A stretch of DNA of 22,240 bases from Opitutaceae bacterium (GTDB taxonomy: Bacteria > Verrucomicrobiota > Verrucomicrobiia > Opitutales > Opitutaceae). The stretch spans positions 1 to 22,240 of the forward strand of contig SXZN01000092.1 of NCBI GenBank assembly GCA_005787865.1, in the 5' to 3' direction. The number at the start of each line of letters is the position of its first letter. Position 1 is the first letter of the stretch. Made by a program: the position numbers and the translations under genes. The notes beneath the pieces are model-generated. The model ran no database searches. It was not told the origin of the DNA and worked only from the letters and a program-made list of their open reading frames with translations. Shown here piece after piece: positions 13,280 to 20,965 of the stretch.

Positions 13280-14965
13280 TTAGCGCGTTAATTTACGGTA
13301 CTTGATCCGATGAGGCTGATCGGCATCCCGGCCTTTGCGCTTCTTAAAATCTTCAAGGTAACTCGTATAGTTGCCCGCAAACCAATGGACGTGACTATCG
13401 CCCTCAAAGGCCATGATATGAGTCGCGACCCGGTCGAGAAACCAGCGATCGTGAGAGATAATAACCGCGCAACCGGCAAAAGTTTCCAGCGCTTCCTCCA
13501 ACGCGCGAATGGAATTCACATCGAGGTCGTTGGTGGGCTCGTCGAGCAAAAGTAGATTAGCCTCACTTTTAAGAACGCGCGCCAACAAAACTCGATTGCG
13601 CTCGCCCCCAGAAAGCACGCCCACTTTCTTTTGTTGATCCGCTCCGGTGAAGCCAAATTGCGCGCAATAGGCGCGACTGTTCACTCCGCGCGAGCCCAGC
13701 ATCATGATTTCTTGGCCGTCGCTGATCACTTCCCAAATTGTCTTGTTCCCCTCCAACGAATCGCGCGATTGCTCGACGTAAGCGGTTTTTACCGTTTCCC
13801 CCACGCGAAATGCGCCCGCATCGGGCTTTTCTAAATTAGTAATTAATTTAAATAACGTCGTCTTGCCGGCACCGTTCGGGCCGATAATACCGACGATCCC
13901 TCCTGGCGGCAGAGAGAAATTAAGCTGATCGAAGAGTAAATTATCACCGTACCCCTTGGCTACTTGCTGCGCCTCGACGACGAGCGCACCCAGCCGCGGG
14001 CCGGGTGGAATAATGATTTCGAAAAGTTTCTCCTGCTCAGCGACATCCGCATTGAGCATCTGCTCATAAGCGTTGATGCGGGCTTGGCCTTTGGATTGGC
14101 GCGCCCGAGCGCCCTGCCTGATCCAAGCCAACTCACGGGCCATGGCCTTCTGCCGCTTGCTCTCGGTGCGTTCCGCCACCACCGCCATCGCCTGTTTTTG
14201 CTCCAGCCATGACGAATAATTTCCCTTAAAAGGCAGGCCCGACCCGTGATCGAGCTCCAGAATCCAGCCGGCGACATTATCCAAAAAATAACGATCATGC
14301 GTGACCGCGATGACGGTGCCTTCGTAACGACTCAGATGCTGCTCGAGCCAATTAACCGAATCAGCGTCCAGGTGATTAGTTGGCTCGTCCAGCAAGAGGA
14401 TCGAGGGTTTTTGTAACAGTAAACGGGCCAGCGCAACACGCCGACGCTCACCACCGGAGAGATGGTCAACCATCGCCTCCGCTGAGGGACAGCGCAGCGC
14501 GTCCATCGCCTGCTCAATCAGGGGTGCCACATCCCAGGCGCCGAGGTGATCAATCTTCTCCTGCAGCTTGGCTTGTTTTTCAGAAATAGCATCCTTCGCC
14601 GCATCATCCTCGGCGGCGGAAAGCTCGTCCCAGCTCGCATCATACGCCGCGGTCAGATCCGTGAGGTGTTTGACGCCCTCCTCAACGCAAGCGCGCACGG
14701 TCGACCCGGGGGTAAGCGCCGGCTCTTGCTGGAGAAAACCCACCGTGTAGCCCGGCTCAAAGTGCACCCGACCTTCAATGTCGGTATCGATCCCCGCGAG
14801 AATCCGCATCAGCGAAGATTTGCCGGAACCATTAAGACCAAGCACGCCGATCTTGGCGCCGTAATAAAAGGAGAGCGAGATGTCGCGGAGGATTTCCTTG
14901 CGCTCGATTTTTTTCGAGACGCCGAGCATCGAGAAGATAATTTTGGGGGCTTCCAGAGTGGCCAT
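13280..14965 (-). CDS. ettA: Energy-dependent translational throttle protein EttA (ABC-F)
   Basis: A 561-aa ABC-F protein with two ATP-binding cassettes and no membrane part. Cassette 1 has Walker A GLNGSGKS (about 43-50), signature LSGGERRR and Walker B LLLDEPTNHLD. Cassette 2 has GPNGAGKT, LSGGERNR and LLLDEPTNDLD. EttA binds the ribosomal E site and gates the first peptide bond according to ATP/ADP. Assignment to EttA rather than Uup or a resistance factor rests on the N-terminus (KIIFSMLGVSKKIERKEILR), the length and the C-terminal YLEDFKKRKG. I chose the ATG at 14965 (MATLEAPK), because the 14 codons upstream to the ATG at 15007 do not fit the family. It is convergent with hslR, with only 43 bases between the stops and no clear terminator. 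Confidence 0.95.
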   Translation of the reverse strand: MATLEAPKIIFSMLGVSKKIERKEILRDISLSFYYGAKIGVLGLNGSGKSSLMRILAGIDTDIEGRVHFEPGYTVGFLQQEPALTPGSTVRACVEEGVKHLTDLTAAYDASWDELSAAEDDAAKDAISEKQAKLQEKIDHLGAWDVAPLIEQAMDALRCPSAEAMVDHLSGGERRRVALARLLLQKPSILLLDEPTNHLDADSVNWLEQHLSRYEGTVIAVTHDRYFLDNVAGWILELDHGSGLPFKGNYSSWLEQKQAMAVVAERTESKRQKAMARELAWIRQGARARQSKGQARINAYEQMLNADVAEQEKLFEIIIPPGPRLGALVVEAQQVAKGYGDNLLFDQLNFSLPPGGIVGIIGPNGAGKTTLFKLITNLEKPDAGAFRVGETVKTAYVEQSRDSLEGNKTIWEVISDGQEIMMLGSRGVNSRAYCAQFGFTGADQQKKVGVLSGGERNRVLLARVLKSEANLLLLDEPTNDLDVNSIRALEEALETFAGCAVIISHDRWFLDRVATHIMAFEGDSHVHWFAGNYTSYLEDFKKRKGRDADQPHRIKYRKLTR

Positions 14966-15104
14966 AGAAAGAAAAGCTGGGCGTTGATCGCGAAGAGTCG
15001 AGCGCAAGAAAGAATCAGCTAAAAGCCCCCGCGCCCGTGGTCCAGCCCTCGCCGCAACTGGCAGCGGAGCAGTTTGTGACCGCGGCGGCGGTCACCCCAT
15101 TTGC

Positions 15105-16463
15105 TCAGACCTCATAAACGTGCAGCGGCACCGGATCGAGAATTTTGGCTTTGGGCAATTGCTCGGCCAGTTGGGACTTGAACCAATCGCGGGCATCGGG
15201 ATCCCCATGCGTCAGCACCACGCACCGCGCTTTGGTCTGCACCGCGAATTCCAAGAGCTCGCCCCGCTCGGCGTGGCCGCTCAACTCAAAGCGCTCCACC
15301 CGAGCCTTAACCTTAGTCTTAACGTCGAGGGCCGAAAACAAGAAATTGGCGCCCGGCTTCGTGGCCAATAATTTTCCGCCCGGAGTGTCCGGATCACAAA
15401 AGCCCACAAAGCCAATCGTGTTATGGGCGTGACCCAACAAGCCCGAGGCGAGCGCATAACTTGGCGTGCGCTCCACCAACATACCGGAGCTAACAATATA
15501 AAGCCCCTTTTGGTGTGGCTCTTGACCCGGGGTAGTTTTACGCGGCAACTTACCCAATTTGAGATCCTTTAAAATTCGCCGATCGAATTGCACATCTTTC
15601 GTTTTCCGCGAAACCTCATCAAATAATTCCGAAAGCCCGATCCCGAGGCCGCCCGCAAACATCGGGCAATCGATCAACCGACCGAAGCGGCGCGCATCGT
15701 GAAAGACGGCGAGCAATTCTTGCATCCGGCCCAAGGCAAACACGGGCAACAGGAAAGACCCCCCATTCGCAATCGTATCGTTAATGGAGTCGATCAGGCG
15801 CGCGATTTCATGAACGCGTTCCTTGCCATAAGCGCGCTCCGTCATGCCGCGCGTGGTCTCGATGATCAGCGTATCAAAATGGCCAATGGGGAAATGAGCC
15901 CCCTTCAGCGTGCGCAAATGTTCAAACAATACATCGCCGGTCAGAAATATTTTCCGGAGCCCGTGATGGATTTCAACCGCCGTGGCTCCCGCCACATGAC
16001 CTGACGGGTGAAACATGAGCTCGATCTCCGTGCGCTTGCCTTTGATTTTCTTGATCTTCTTGAAATCAAGTCCGTTGAAACGATGCACCAGACCTTCAAT
16101 TTCTTGATGGGTAAAAAGCGGGTAGCCCGGGATATTATCTTCCTCTTTCTGCTTCTGCATGACGTTGGCAGAATTATGCAGCATCTTCTCGATCAACATA
16201 CGACTCGACTGCGTCAGAAGCACGGGGGTCTTGGGGTGTTGGCGCATCACGACGGGGAGACCACCAATATGATCCAAATGACAATGCGTGATGATGATGA
16301 GGTCGAGATGGACGTCGCGCAGTAATTTGAGGTCGGGTAAAGCCCCGAGGCCAGGCGTCTTGGGATTTAGTCCGCAGTCGACTAAAATATTCAAATCGCC
16401 GATCTGCAAAAGCAGTGAGTTGGCGCCAATACCGCCCTGGCGGTTGAGATCAGTAAGTTTCAT
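15105..16463 (-). CDS. Metallo-beta-lactamase-fold beta-CASP RNA-processing-type protein
   Basis: A 452-aa protein with the MBL zinc motif THCHLDHIGG (His60, His62, Asp64, His65), FHPSGHVAGATAVEI, and FLTGDVLFEHLRTLKG as the later metal-binding motifs. The beta-CASP part (from about 200) has LLPVFALGRMQELLAVFHDA and YIVSSGMLVERTP, followed by the C-terminal RMMBL segment FELSGHAERGELLEF and VVLTHGDPDARDWF. This arrangement is shared with CPSF73-like and archaeal/bacterial beta-CASP nucleases (endo- or 5'-exonucleases), so RNA cleavage is the likely activity; the substrate is unknown. It differs from RNase J in lacking a long C-terminal domain. It is upstream of ettA on the same strand with ~140 bases between, and downstream of the ars operon. 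Confidence 0.88.
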   Translation of the reverse strand: MKLTDLNRQGGIGANSLLLQIGDLNILVDCGLNPKTPGLGALPDLKLLRDVHLDLIIITHCHLDHIGGLPVVMRQHPKTPVLLTQSSRMLIEKMLHNSANVMQKQKEEDNIPGYPLFTHQEIEGLVHRFNGLDFKKIKKIKGKRTEIELMFHPSGHVAGATAVEIHHGLRKIFLTGDVLFEHLRTLKGAHFPIGHFDTLIIETTRGMTERAYGKERVHEIARLIDSINDTIANGGSFLLPVFALGRMQELLAVFHDARRFGRLIDCPMFAGGLGIGLSELFDEVSRKTKDVQFDRRILKDLKLGKLPRKTTPGQEPHQKGLYIVSSGMLVERTPSYALASGLLGHAHNTIGFVGFCDPDTPGGKLLATKPGANFLFSALDVKTKVKARVERFELSGHAERGELLEFAVQTKARCVVLTHGDPDARDWFKSQLAEQLPKAKILDPVPLHVYEV

Positions 16464-16506
16464 GAGATGGAATCAGCCATGGAGAGGCGCCGACTCCCCG
16501 CAAGCA

Positions 16507-16548
16507 AGCCCCCTGTTTTTACGCAAAGGCTCAAGCGCAGAGGGGGCT
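16507..16548. repeat. Inverted repeat AGCCCCCT/AGGGGGCT downstream of arsJ
   Basis: Perfect 8-bp arms at 16507-16514 and 16541-16548 enclose 26 bases that can form a small inner CGC/GCG stem. The element starts 9 bases past the arsJ stop on the reverse strand. There is no U tract. It may mark the 3' end of the ars transcript or stabilise it. Confidence 0.42.
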
Positions 16549-16557
16549 GAAGCGGGA

Positions 16558-17772
16558 CTAGACCAACGCCGGATTCACCGGGTGTGCGTTGCGGGGCAAC
16601 GCCATCGAAATGCAACCGGCCGCCAGGACAAAGCTGCAGGCCCCCCACAAGCAGCCGAATATTCCTGCCCACTGATATAATACGCCAGAAAGGAGGCAAC
16701 CCACGAGTCGGCCGCCAGCATTGGCCATATAATAAAAACCCACGTTGAGGGCCACTTTATCACCATCAGTGTAATCGAGAATCAGGTAGGAATGCACGGC
16801 GGAGTTGAGGGCAAAAATCACGCCAAAAATTGATAGCCCACTGACAACCACCCAACCAGCCGGTGCGCCGAGAGTCAAAGCGAGCGGTACTCCTGCCGAT
16901 ACTGCCGCGAGCATAAAGGCCAAAACTAAAGCCGCGCCTCCCGCGGGGGCCCGCCCACGCCAAAGAACCGGTGAAGCACCCTGCACCAAGCCATAGCCGA
17001 TAACCCAGAAGGCCATGAAGGTGCCGACCTCGGTAAAACTCCACCCCAACACACTGCGCAGAAAAACGGGCACACCGACGACGAACCAAATGTCGCGGGC
17101 GCCGAAAAGAAAAAATCGCGCCGCGCAGAGCAGGTTAATTTCACGACTTTTCGCAAACAGCTCTTTAAAGCCCGCTTTGGTCTTTGCCTTGCCTAGTTCC
17201 GCTGGCAGCGAAACCCACGTGCCAATCCACACCAGGGCCAGTGCGCCAGCCATAATTTCTAGGGCCCCGGCAAATCCCGCTAGCGTGAGCAGAAAGCCGC
17301 CGAGAAAAAATCCCACGCCTTTCAGGGCATTTTTTGAACCCGTCAGCAGGGCCACCCAGCGAAAGAGCAGGCCCTGAGCCCCAGCCGGAACCAGCAGCTT
17401 GATGGCACTTTTGGAACTCATCTTGGTCAAATCCTTCGCGATGCCTGACAGGGCCTGCGTTGCCATTACGTAGGCAACCGCCCACCCTTCTGGCCAAGCC
17501 GGATTCAACCGCGCGAGCAAGCCTAGCGCTGCCACCTGCAACGCCAAGCCCGCGATCAGCGTCACGCGCAGCCCAAGCCGGCTCGCGAGCCAGCCTCCGA
17601 ACAAGTTAGTCAGGATACCGCAAAACTCATAGAGCAGAAACAGCAAGGCTAGCGTCACCGGGCTATAGCCGAGATGAGAAAAATGCAGCAACACGAGCAT
17701 GCGCAGCGCCCCATCGGTCAGCGTAAATCCCCAATAGGCGCCGGTGACAAAAATGTAATTACGGATGTTCAT
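16558..17772 (-). CDS. arsJ: ArsJ, MFS exporter of 1-arseno-3-phosphoglycerate
   Basis: A 404-aa major facilitator protein with about 11-12 hydrophobic segments. The N-terminus NIRNYIFVTGAYWGFTLTDG and then LGYSPVTLALLFLLYEFCGI are the recognisable ArsJ signature. Also typical are SGIAKDLTKMSSKSAIK, SKNALKGVGFFLGGFLL, FGARDIWFVVGVPVFL and LNVGFYYMANAGGRLVGCLL. ArsJ exports the unstable organoarsenical made by the partner GAPDH, which breaks down to arsenate outside the cell. The partner gene lies 17 bases upstream, preceded by arsR, so the whole pathway is present. The family and context agree, which makes the assignment firm. Confidence 0.95.
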   Translation of the reverse strand: MNIRNYIFVTGAYWGFTLTDGALRMLVLLHFSHLGYSPVTLALLFLLYEFCGILTNLFGGWLASRLGLRVTLIAGLALQVAALGLLARLNPAWPEGWAVAYVMATQALSGIAKDLTKMSSKSAIKLLVPAGAQGLLFRWVALLTGSKNALKGVGFFLGGFLLTLAGFAGALEIMAGALALVWIGTWVSLPAELGKAKTKAGFKELFAKSREINLLCAARFFLFGARDIWFVVGVPVFLRSVLGWSFTEVGTFMAFWVIGYGLVQGASPVLWRGRAPAGGAALVLAFMLAAVSAGVPLALTLGAPAGWVVVSGLSIFGVIFALNSAVHSYLILDYTDGDKVALNVGFYYMANAGGRLVGCLLSGVLYQWAGIFGCLWGACSFVLAAGCISMALPRNAHPVNPALV

Positions 17773-17789
17773 GCAGACCAGCGATCAGC

Positions 17790-18818
17790 TTACGCCCCCA
17801 GCGATCGCGCGACTTTGCGGGCCAGTTCGGCCATTCGATTAGCATAACCCCACTCGTTATCATACCATGCGTAAATTTTTACGAGGCGCCGGTTCACCAC
17901 CATCGTGGACAAAGCATCAATCGTCGCAGAGGCTGGGTTGCCCTTGAAATCAATCGAGACCAGCGGCCGCGTCTCATAATCAAGGATGCCTTTTAGCGGA
18001 GCGATTTCGCTGGCGGCTTTAAGCAGGGCATTCACCTCTTCGGCAGTGGTGTCACGCTTCACTTGGAAAACACAATCGGTGAGCGATCCAGTCAGCAGCG
18101 GCACGCGGATGGCGTGCCCGTTAAGTTTGCCCAGTAACTCTGGATAAATAAGACCGATGGCGGTCGCGCTACCGGTGGTGGTCGGGATCAGGGAAAGGCC
18201 AGCGGCTCGGGCGCGACGCAGATCCTTATGGGGCGCATCGATGATGGTCTGGGTGTTGGTCGCATCGTGCACGGTGGTAATGGCCCCGTGCTCGATGCCC
18301 AAACCTTCGTGGATAACCTTTACCACTGGGGCGAGACAGTTGGTCGTGCACGAGGCGGCGGTGAGCAGTCGGTGCTTAGCGGAATCGTAGAGATCGTCGT
18401 TAACCCCCATCACAATATTCAAGCTATCGCCGCCTTTGACTGGCGCCGCGACGATCACCTTTGAGACACCCCGCTCGAAATAAGGCGCCAGTTGTTCGGG
18501 CGTGCGAAACTTGCCGGAGCACTCGAGCACCAGATCGACGCCATGGTCAGACCACGGCACTTCACCGGGCTTGGGGTGACCCGTGACGCGAATCGGGGTT
18601 GGCTCAGTTCCGACGCGAAAGGCGGCCCCCTCGGCCGTCGCCACCTGAGCCCAGCGCCCCTGCACGGAGTCAAAATTCAGTAAATGAGCGCAGGTGGCCG
18701 CATCAGCCTTAGGGTCATTAACCAGCACCCATTCAAATTCCGGCCAAGAGGCGGCCGCGCGAAAAACTAGCCGACCGATACGACCAAATCCGTTGATCCC
18801 TATTCGCATTTTTTTCAT
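17790..18818 (-). CDS. Glyceraldehyde-3-phosphate dehydrogenase of the ars operon
   Basis: A 342-aa GAPDH. The NAD-binding loop is INGFGRIGRLVFRA (8-21), the catalytic cysteine is Cys157 in ASCTTNCLAP, and the general base is His184 in TTVHDATNTQT. The C-terminal YAWYDNEWGYANRM is standard. In arsR-gapdh-arsJ operons this enzyme uses arsenate in place of phosphate to form 1-arseno-3-phosphoglycerate, which ArsJ extrudes. It could also work as an ordinary glycolytic enzyme, but the context makes the arsenate role likely. It begins 7 bases after the arsR stop and ends 17 bases before arsJ. A second in-frame ATG three codons in (MRIGINGFG) is an equally possible start. It is probably repressed by ArsR in the absence of arsenic. 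Confidence 0.93.
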   Translation of the reverse strand: MKKMRIGINGFGRIGRLVFRAAASWPEFEWVLVNDPKADAATCAHLLNFDSVQGRWAQVATAEGAAFRVGTEPTPIRVTGHPKPGEVPWSDHGVDLVLECSGKFRTPEQLAPYFERGVSKVIVAAPVKGGDSLNIVMGVNDDLYDSAKHRLLTAASCTTNCLAPVVKVIHEGLGIEHGAITTVHDATNTQTIIDAPHKDLRRARAAGLSLIPTTTGSATAIGLIYPELLGKLNGHAIRVPLLTGSLTDCVFQVKRDTTAEEVNALLKAASEIAPLKGILDYETRPLVSIDFKGNPASATIDALSTMVVNRRLVKIYAWYDNEWGYANRMAELARKVARSLGA

Positions 18819-18825
18819 AGATTAA

Positions 18826-19245
18826 TCAACCGCAGGCCCTGCGGCGACCCAGGACGGAGCCAGTCGCCCCGCCCCGTAACCGAGCGGGCCCGCAACCGCC
18901 CAGCCCCCGCGCGACTAAAAATGGCGCCAATTTTGTGAGCCGTGCCCGGTCGCGCATAAACAACGGGACGTCGTCCACGCATTTTTCAAGACAGGCTAAG
19001 TTGACCTGCAAAGCAGGCGAAGGCTTAGCGGGTAGCATGTAGATCACCCAGTTGCCTTGGCGCCGACATTGCACTAAGCCGCGGGCCCGCAAATAAGCTA
19101 AATGCTTGGAGATCTTTACCTGCGGCTCCCCTAGAATTGTTTGAAAATGACAAACACAGAGCGGTCCAGGCATCAGCAAATGCAACACCCGCAAGCGCGT
19201 TAAATCCTGCAGGCTTTGGTAAATTTTTACTAATTCCACCCCCAA
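18826..19245 (-). CDS. arsR: ArsR-family arsenic-responsive repressor
   Basis: A 139-aa winged-helix repressor. LTRLRVLHLLMPGPLCVCHF holds the metalloid-binding C-X-C pair Cys30 and Cys32 at the position of the E. coli ArsR CVC motif. The recognition helix region is ILGEPQVKISKHLAYLRARG, and the wing is VQCRRQGNWVIYML. Further cysteines at 60, 85 and 89 could supply a third As(III) ligand. The tail after residue ~115 is unusually rich in Gly and Arg. The start is uncertain: TTG at 19245 or GTG at 19239, the latter giving the more usual ELVKIYQSLQD beginning. It is first in the arsR-gapdh-arsJ operon. A perfect dyad lies just upstream, consistent with autoregulation. As(III) release of the repressor would need arsenate reduction by an enzyme not seen here. 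Confidence 0.92.
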   Translation of the reverse strand: MGVELVKIYQSLQDLTRLRVLHLLMPGPLCVCHFQTILGEPQVKISKHLAYLRARGLVQCRRQGNWVIYMLPAKPSPALQVNLACLEKCVDDVPLFMRDRARLTKLAPFLVARGLGGCGPARLRGGATGSVLGRRRACG

Positions 19246-19249
19246 GCTG

Positions 19250-19267
19250 TATTCTCATACAAGAATA
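19250..19267. promoter_or_regulatory. Putative ArsR operator
   Basis: TATTCT-CATACA-AGAATA is a perfect 6-bp inverted repeat with a 6-base spacer, starting 5 bases upstream of the arsR TTG codon. A third AGAATA half-site occurs at 19279-19284. AT-rich dyads of this size next to arsR are typical ArsR binding sites. Position and symmetry suggest autoregulation of the ars operon. The closeness to the start implies a very short or absent 5' leader. Confidence 0.65.
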
Positions 19268-19339
19268 TAGCTCAAGTCAGAATATCGGGCGTTACCGCAA
19301 CGTAACTTCCAGCTTTTCACTTAAGCCCCCACCACCATC

Positions 19340-19711
19340 TCAGATATGCTTGGAATCGGCTTCGTCTTTTTTGACGTAGCCACTTTCCTGCCGTTGGTGA
19401 TTAACGGCATTTTTCTTAAGATATGCTTGGTAAACATCGTCAGGCGTCATGCCGAGGGTCTGCGCCAGCGACACCAGAAAGTGGAAAAGATCGACGACCT
19501 CAACCTTGGCGTTCTGCTCGTCAAACTTCTGGTACTTTGCCCACCATTTCCATGGCACGCTATCAATCAGCTCGGCCGTCTCCTGCTGCATGGCGCGAGT
19601 GTAGTTAAGAATCCACTTCGCTTTTTCTTCGTCAGTGGGCGGTGGTAAATTCACTCCAATGCGCTTATTGAGCGCATCTTGCATACGAAAAATTTGCTCG
19701 AGTTTGTCCAT
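19340..19711 (-). CDS. dut: Dimeric all-alpha dUTP diphosphatase
   Basis: A 123-aa protein of the all-alpha NTP pyrophosphatase superfamily (dimeric dUTPase type), which hydrolyses dUTP to dUMP and PPi. The metal-binding signatures are visible: QQETAELIDSVPWKWWAK (EXXE type with the diagnostic KWW) and AKVEVVDLFHFLVSLAQTLG (the second EXXD). YLKKNAVNHQRQESGY is also typical. I chose the ATG at 19711 (MDKLEQIFRMQDALNKRIG) because the open frame upstream to 19855 shows no family similarity. It lies upstream of arsR on the same strand with 94 bases between, and the arsR operator lies in that gap. It is divergent from the RG-rich gene, with 191 bases between the two starts. Confidence 0.85.
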   Translation of the reverse strand: MDKLEQIFRMQDALNKRIGVNLPPPTDEEKAKWILNYTRAMQQETAELIDSVPWKWWAKYQKFDEQNAKVEVVDLFHFLVSLAQTLGMTPDDVYQAYLKKNAVNHQRQESGYVKKDEADSKHI

Positions 19712-19902
19712 GACGACTAACTTGAGCGCCACTTCCCCCTCTGGCAAGCCCGTCGCCCAGGAAAAATTAAGTTGCCCTGCCAGGGTGTATCCACGACTTT
19801 CACCAGCTATTGCCGCTGTTGAGCGAGATTTTCGAGCTCCAGCTGGCATCAACAACCCTGTGCCGCCATTCTTGGCAGGCGCTTACAACCAACAACATAG
19901 AC

Positions 19903-20838
19903 ATGTCATCCACAGAATCGTCCAATGCTCCTGCCGAAGCATCTGCGACCACTCCGGCGTTAAACGCCGAGTCCTCATTCGGCTCCACGCGCGGCTCTGG
20001 CCTAGCCCGCGGGAAAGCTAAGCGTCCGAGCCCCCCTGCTGCCGCTACCGCGGCCTCTGCCGAGTACACCCCGACCGCAATTGCGGTCGTGACCGCTCCG
20101 CGTGAATACCAAAATCCGTTCGCCCCGGTGGAAACACCCGTGGCTGTAACTGAGTCCGCTGCCCCTGTCGCCCCCGCGCCAGTTGCTGCTGCTCCAGTTA
20201 CCCCTGTCAAAGCCCCTGCCGCGGTTATCGCCGCTCCCGTCCAAGTCGCCCATGAAGAGCCTGCTGAATTAAATATTCTCGAGCCCGAACAACAGAAAAC
20301 CGCGCCGGCCCAAACTTGGGAAAGCGAAGGATTCCGACCTGCCCGCGAGTCGCGCAATGATCGTCCTCGGCGGGAAGAAGCCCGCCGCGAAGAACCGCGG
20401 CGCGCCGCAAGCCCAGCCCAGGAGCCGTTTGATCCAGCCTCGATTCCCGAGAAATACATCTACGTGCGCCCCGGCTACAATTATGTGCCCACGCCGTCTA
20501 ACTTCGGTGGGGCCCCGCGCGAGAATCGCTCGACTCGTCCCGCTGCGCCGGATGCTCCCGCAGCTCCACGCAGTCCTGCGCCGGCTCCATCGCGGGGATT
20601 TTTCGGCTGGCTGAAATCTCTCTTCACGAGTTCCCCCAGCACCTCGGCTTCTGCCACGGCGCCATCAGGGGATCGCGCCTACCACCGCAATCGCGGTGAT
20701 CGCGGGCGCAGTTCCCACGGTGGTGGCGGTGGTGGTGAGGGCCAACGTCGCCGCAGTCGCGGTGGTCGCGGTCGGAGCCAATCCCGCGGTGACTATCGTG
20801 GCGGTGGCGACCAAGGCTCGAGTCAGGGTGGCGTCTAA
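19903..20838 (+). CDS. Disordered Pro/Ala-rich protein with RGG-type C-terminal tail
   Basis: A 311-aa protein of unrecognised family. I chose the ATG at 19903 (MSSTESSNAPAEASATT) over the one at 19810 because composition changes there. Residues ~1-165 are Ala/Pro/Val-rich and probably disordered. About 170-200 is a charged stretch of repeated RREEARREEPRR. A short ordered-looking island PEKYIYVRPGYNYVPTPSNF follows, then a second one, GFFGWLKSLF. The final ~50 residues are Arg/Gly-rich (RGDRGRSS, a run of six Gly, RSRGGRGRS, GDYRGGGD), an RGG-like tail of the kind that binds RNA. There is no RRM, KH or cold-shock domain, signal peptide or membrane segment. Its own terminator follows. Inference: a nucleic-acid-binding or condensate-forming protein. 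Confidence 0.75.
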   Translation: MSSTESSNAPAEASATTPALNAESSFGSTRGSGLARGKAKRPSPPAAATAASAEYTPTAIAVVTAPREYQNPFAPVETPVAVTESAAPVAPAPVAAAPVTPVKAPAAVIAAPVQVAHEEPAELNILEPEQQKTAPAQTWESEGFRPARESRNDRPRREEARREEPRRAASPAQEPFDPASIPEKYIYVRPGYNYVPTPSNFGGAPRENRSTRPAAPDAPAAPRSPAPAPSRGFFGWLKSLFTSSPSTSASATAPSGDRAYHRNRGDRGRSSHGGGGGGEGQRRRSRGGRGRSQSRGDYRGGGDQGSSQGGV

Positions 20839-20881
20839 AGCCACTTAACTCTTGCCAACGCGCCCCGCGCGAATCGCATTC

Positions 20882-20912
20882 AAAGCGTCTGCCTTAGGGT
20901 AGACGCTTTTTT
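20882..20912 (+). terminator. Rho-independent terminator
   Basis: AAAGCGTCTGCC-TTAG-GGTAGACGCTTT forms a 12-bp stem (one G-T pair) with a 4-base loop and continues into TTT, giving six T in all. It lies 43 bases after the RG-rich gene and 54 bases before murA, so murA needs its own promoter downstream of it. Confidence 0.9.
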
Positions 20913-20965
20913 ATGGTCGCGGACCGCAGCGCGTCACGTTCAACTCGCATTTTCCCTCTCACCCG

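Noticed and set aside
14966..15007. Longer N-terminus for EttA from the ATG at 15007
   Set aside because: The extra 14 residues do not resemble EttA family starts, whereas the ATG at 14965 gives the expected beginning.
19712..19855. Longer N-terminus for the dUTPase
   Set aside because: These 48 codons are Ser/Gly/Ala-rich without similarity to the family; the core begins at MDKLEQIFRMQD.
20690..20825. GGT/CGC-rich repeats considered as a CRISPR or minisatellite array
   Set aside because: They are imperfect codon-level repeats encoding the Arg/Gly tail, with no constant repeat-spacer structure.
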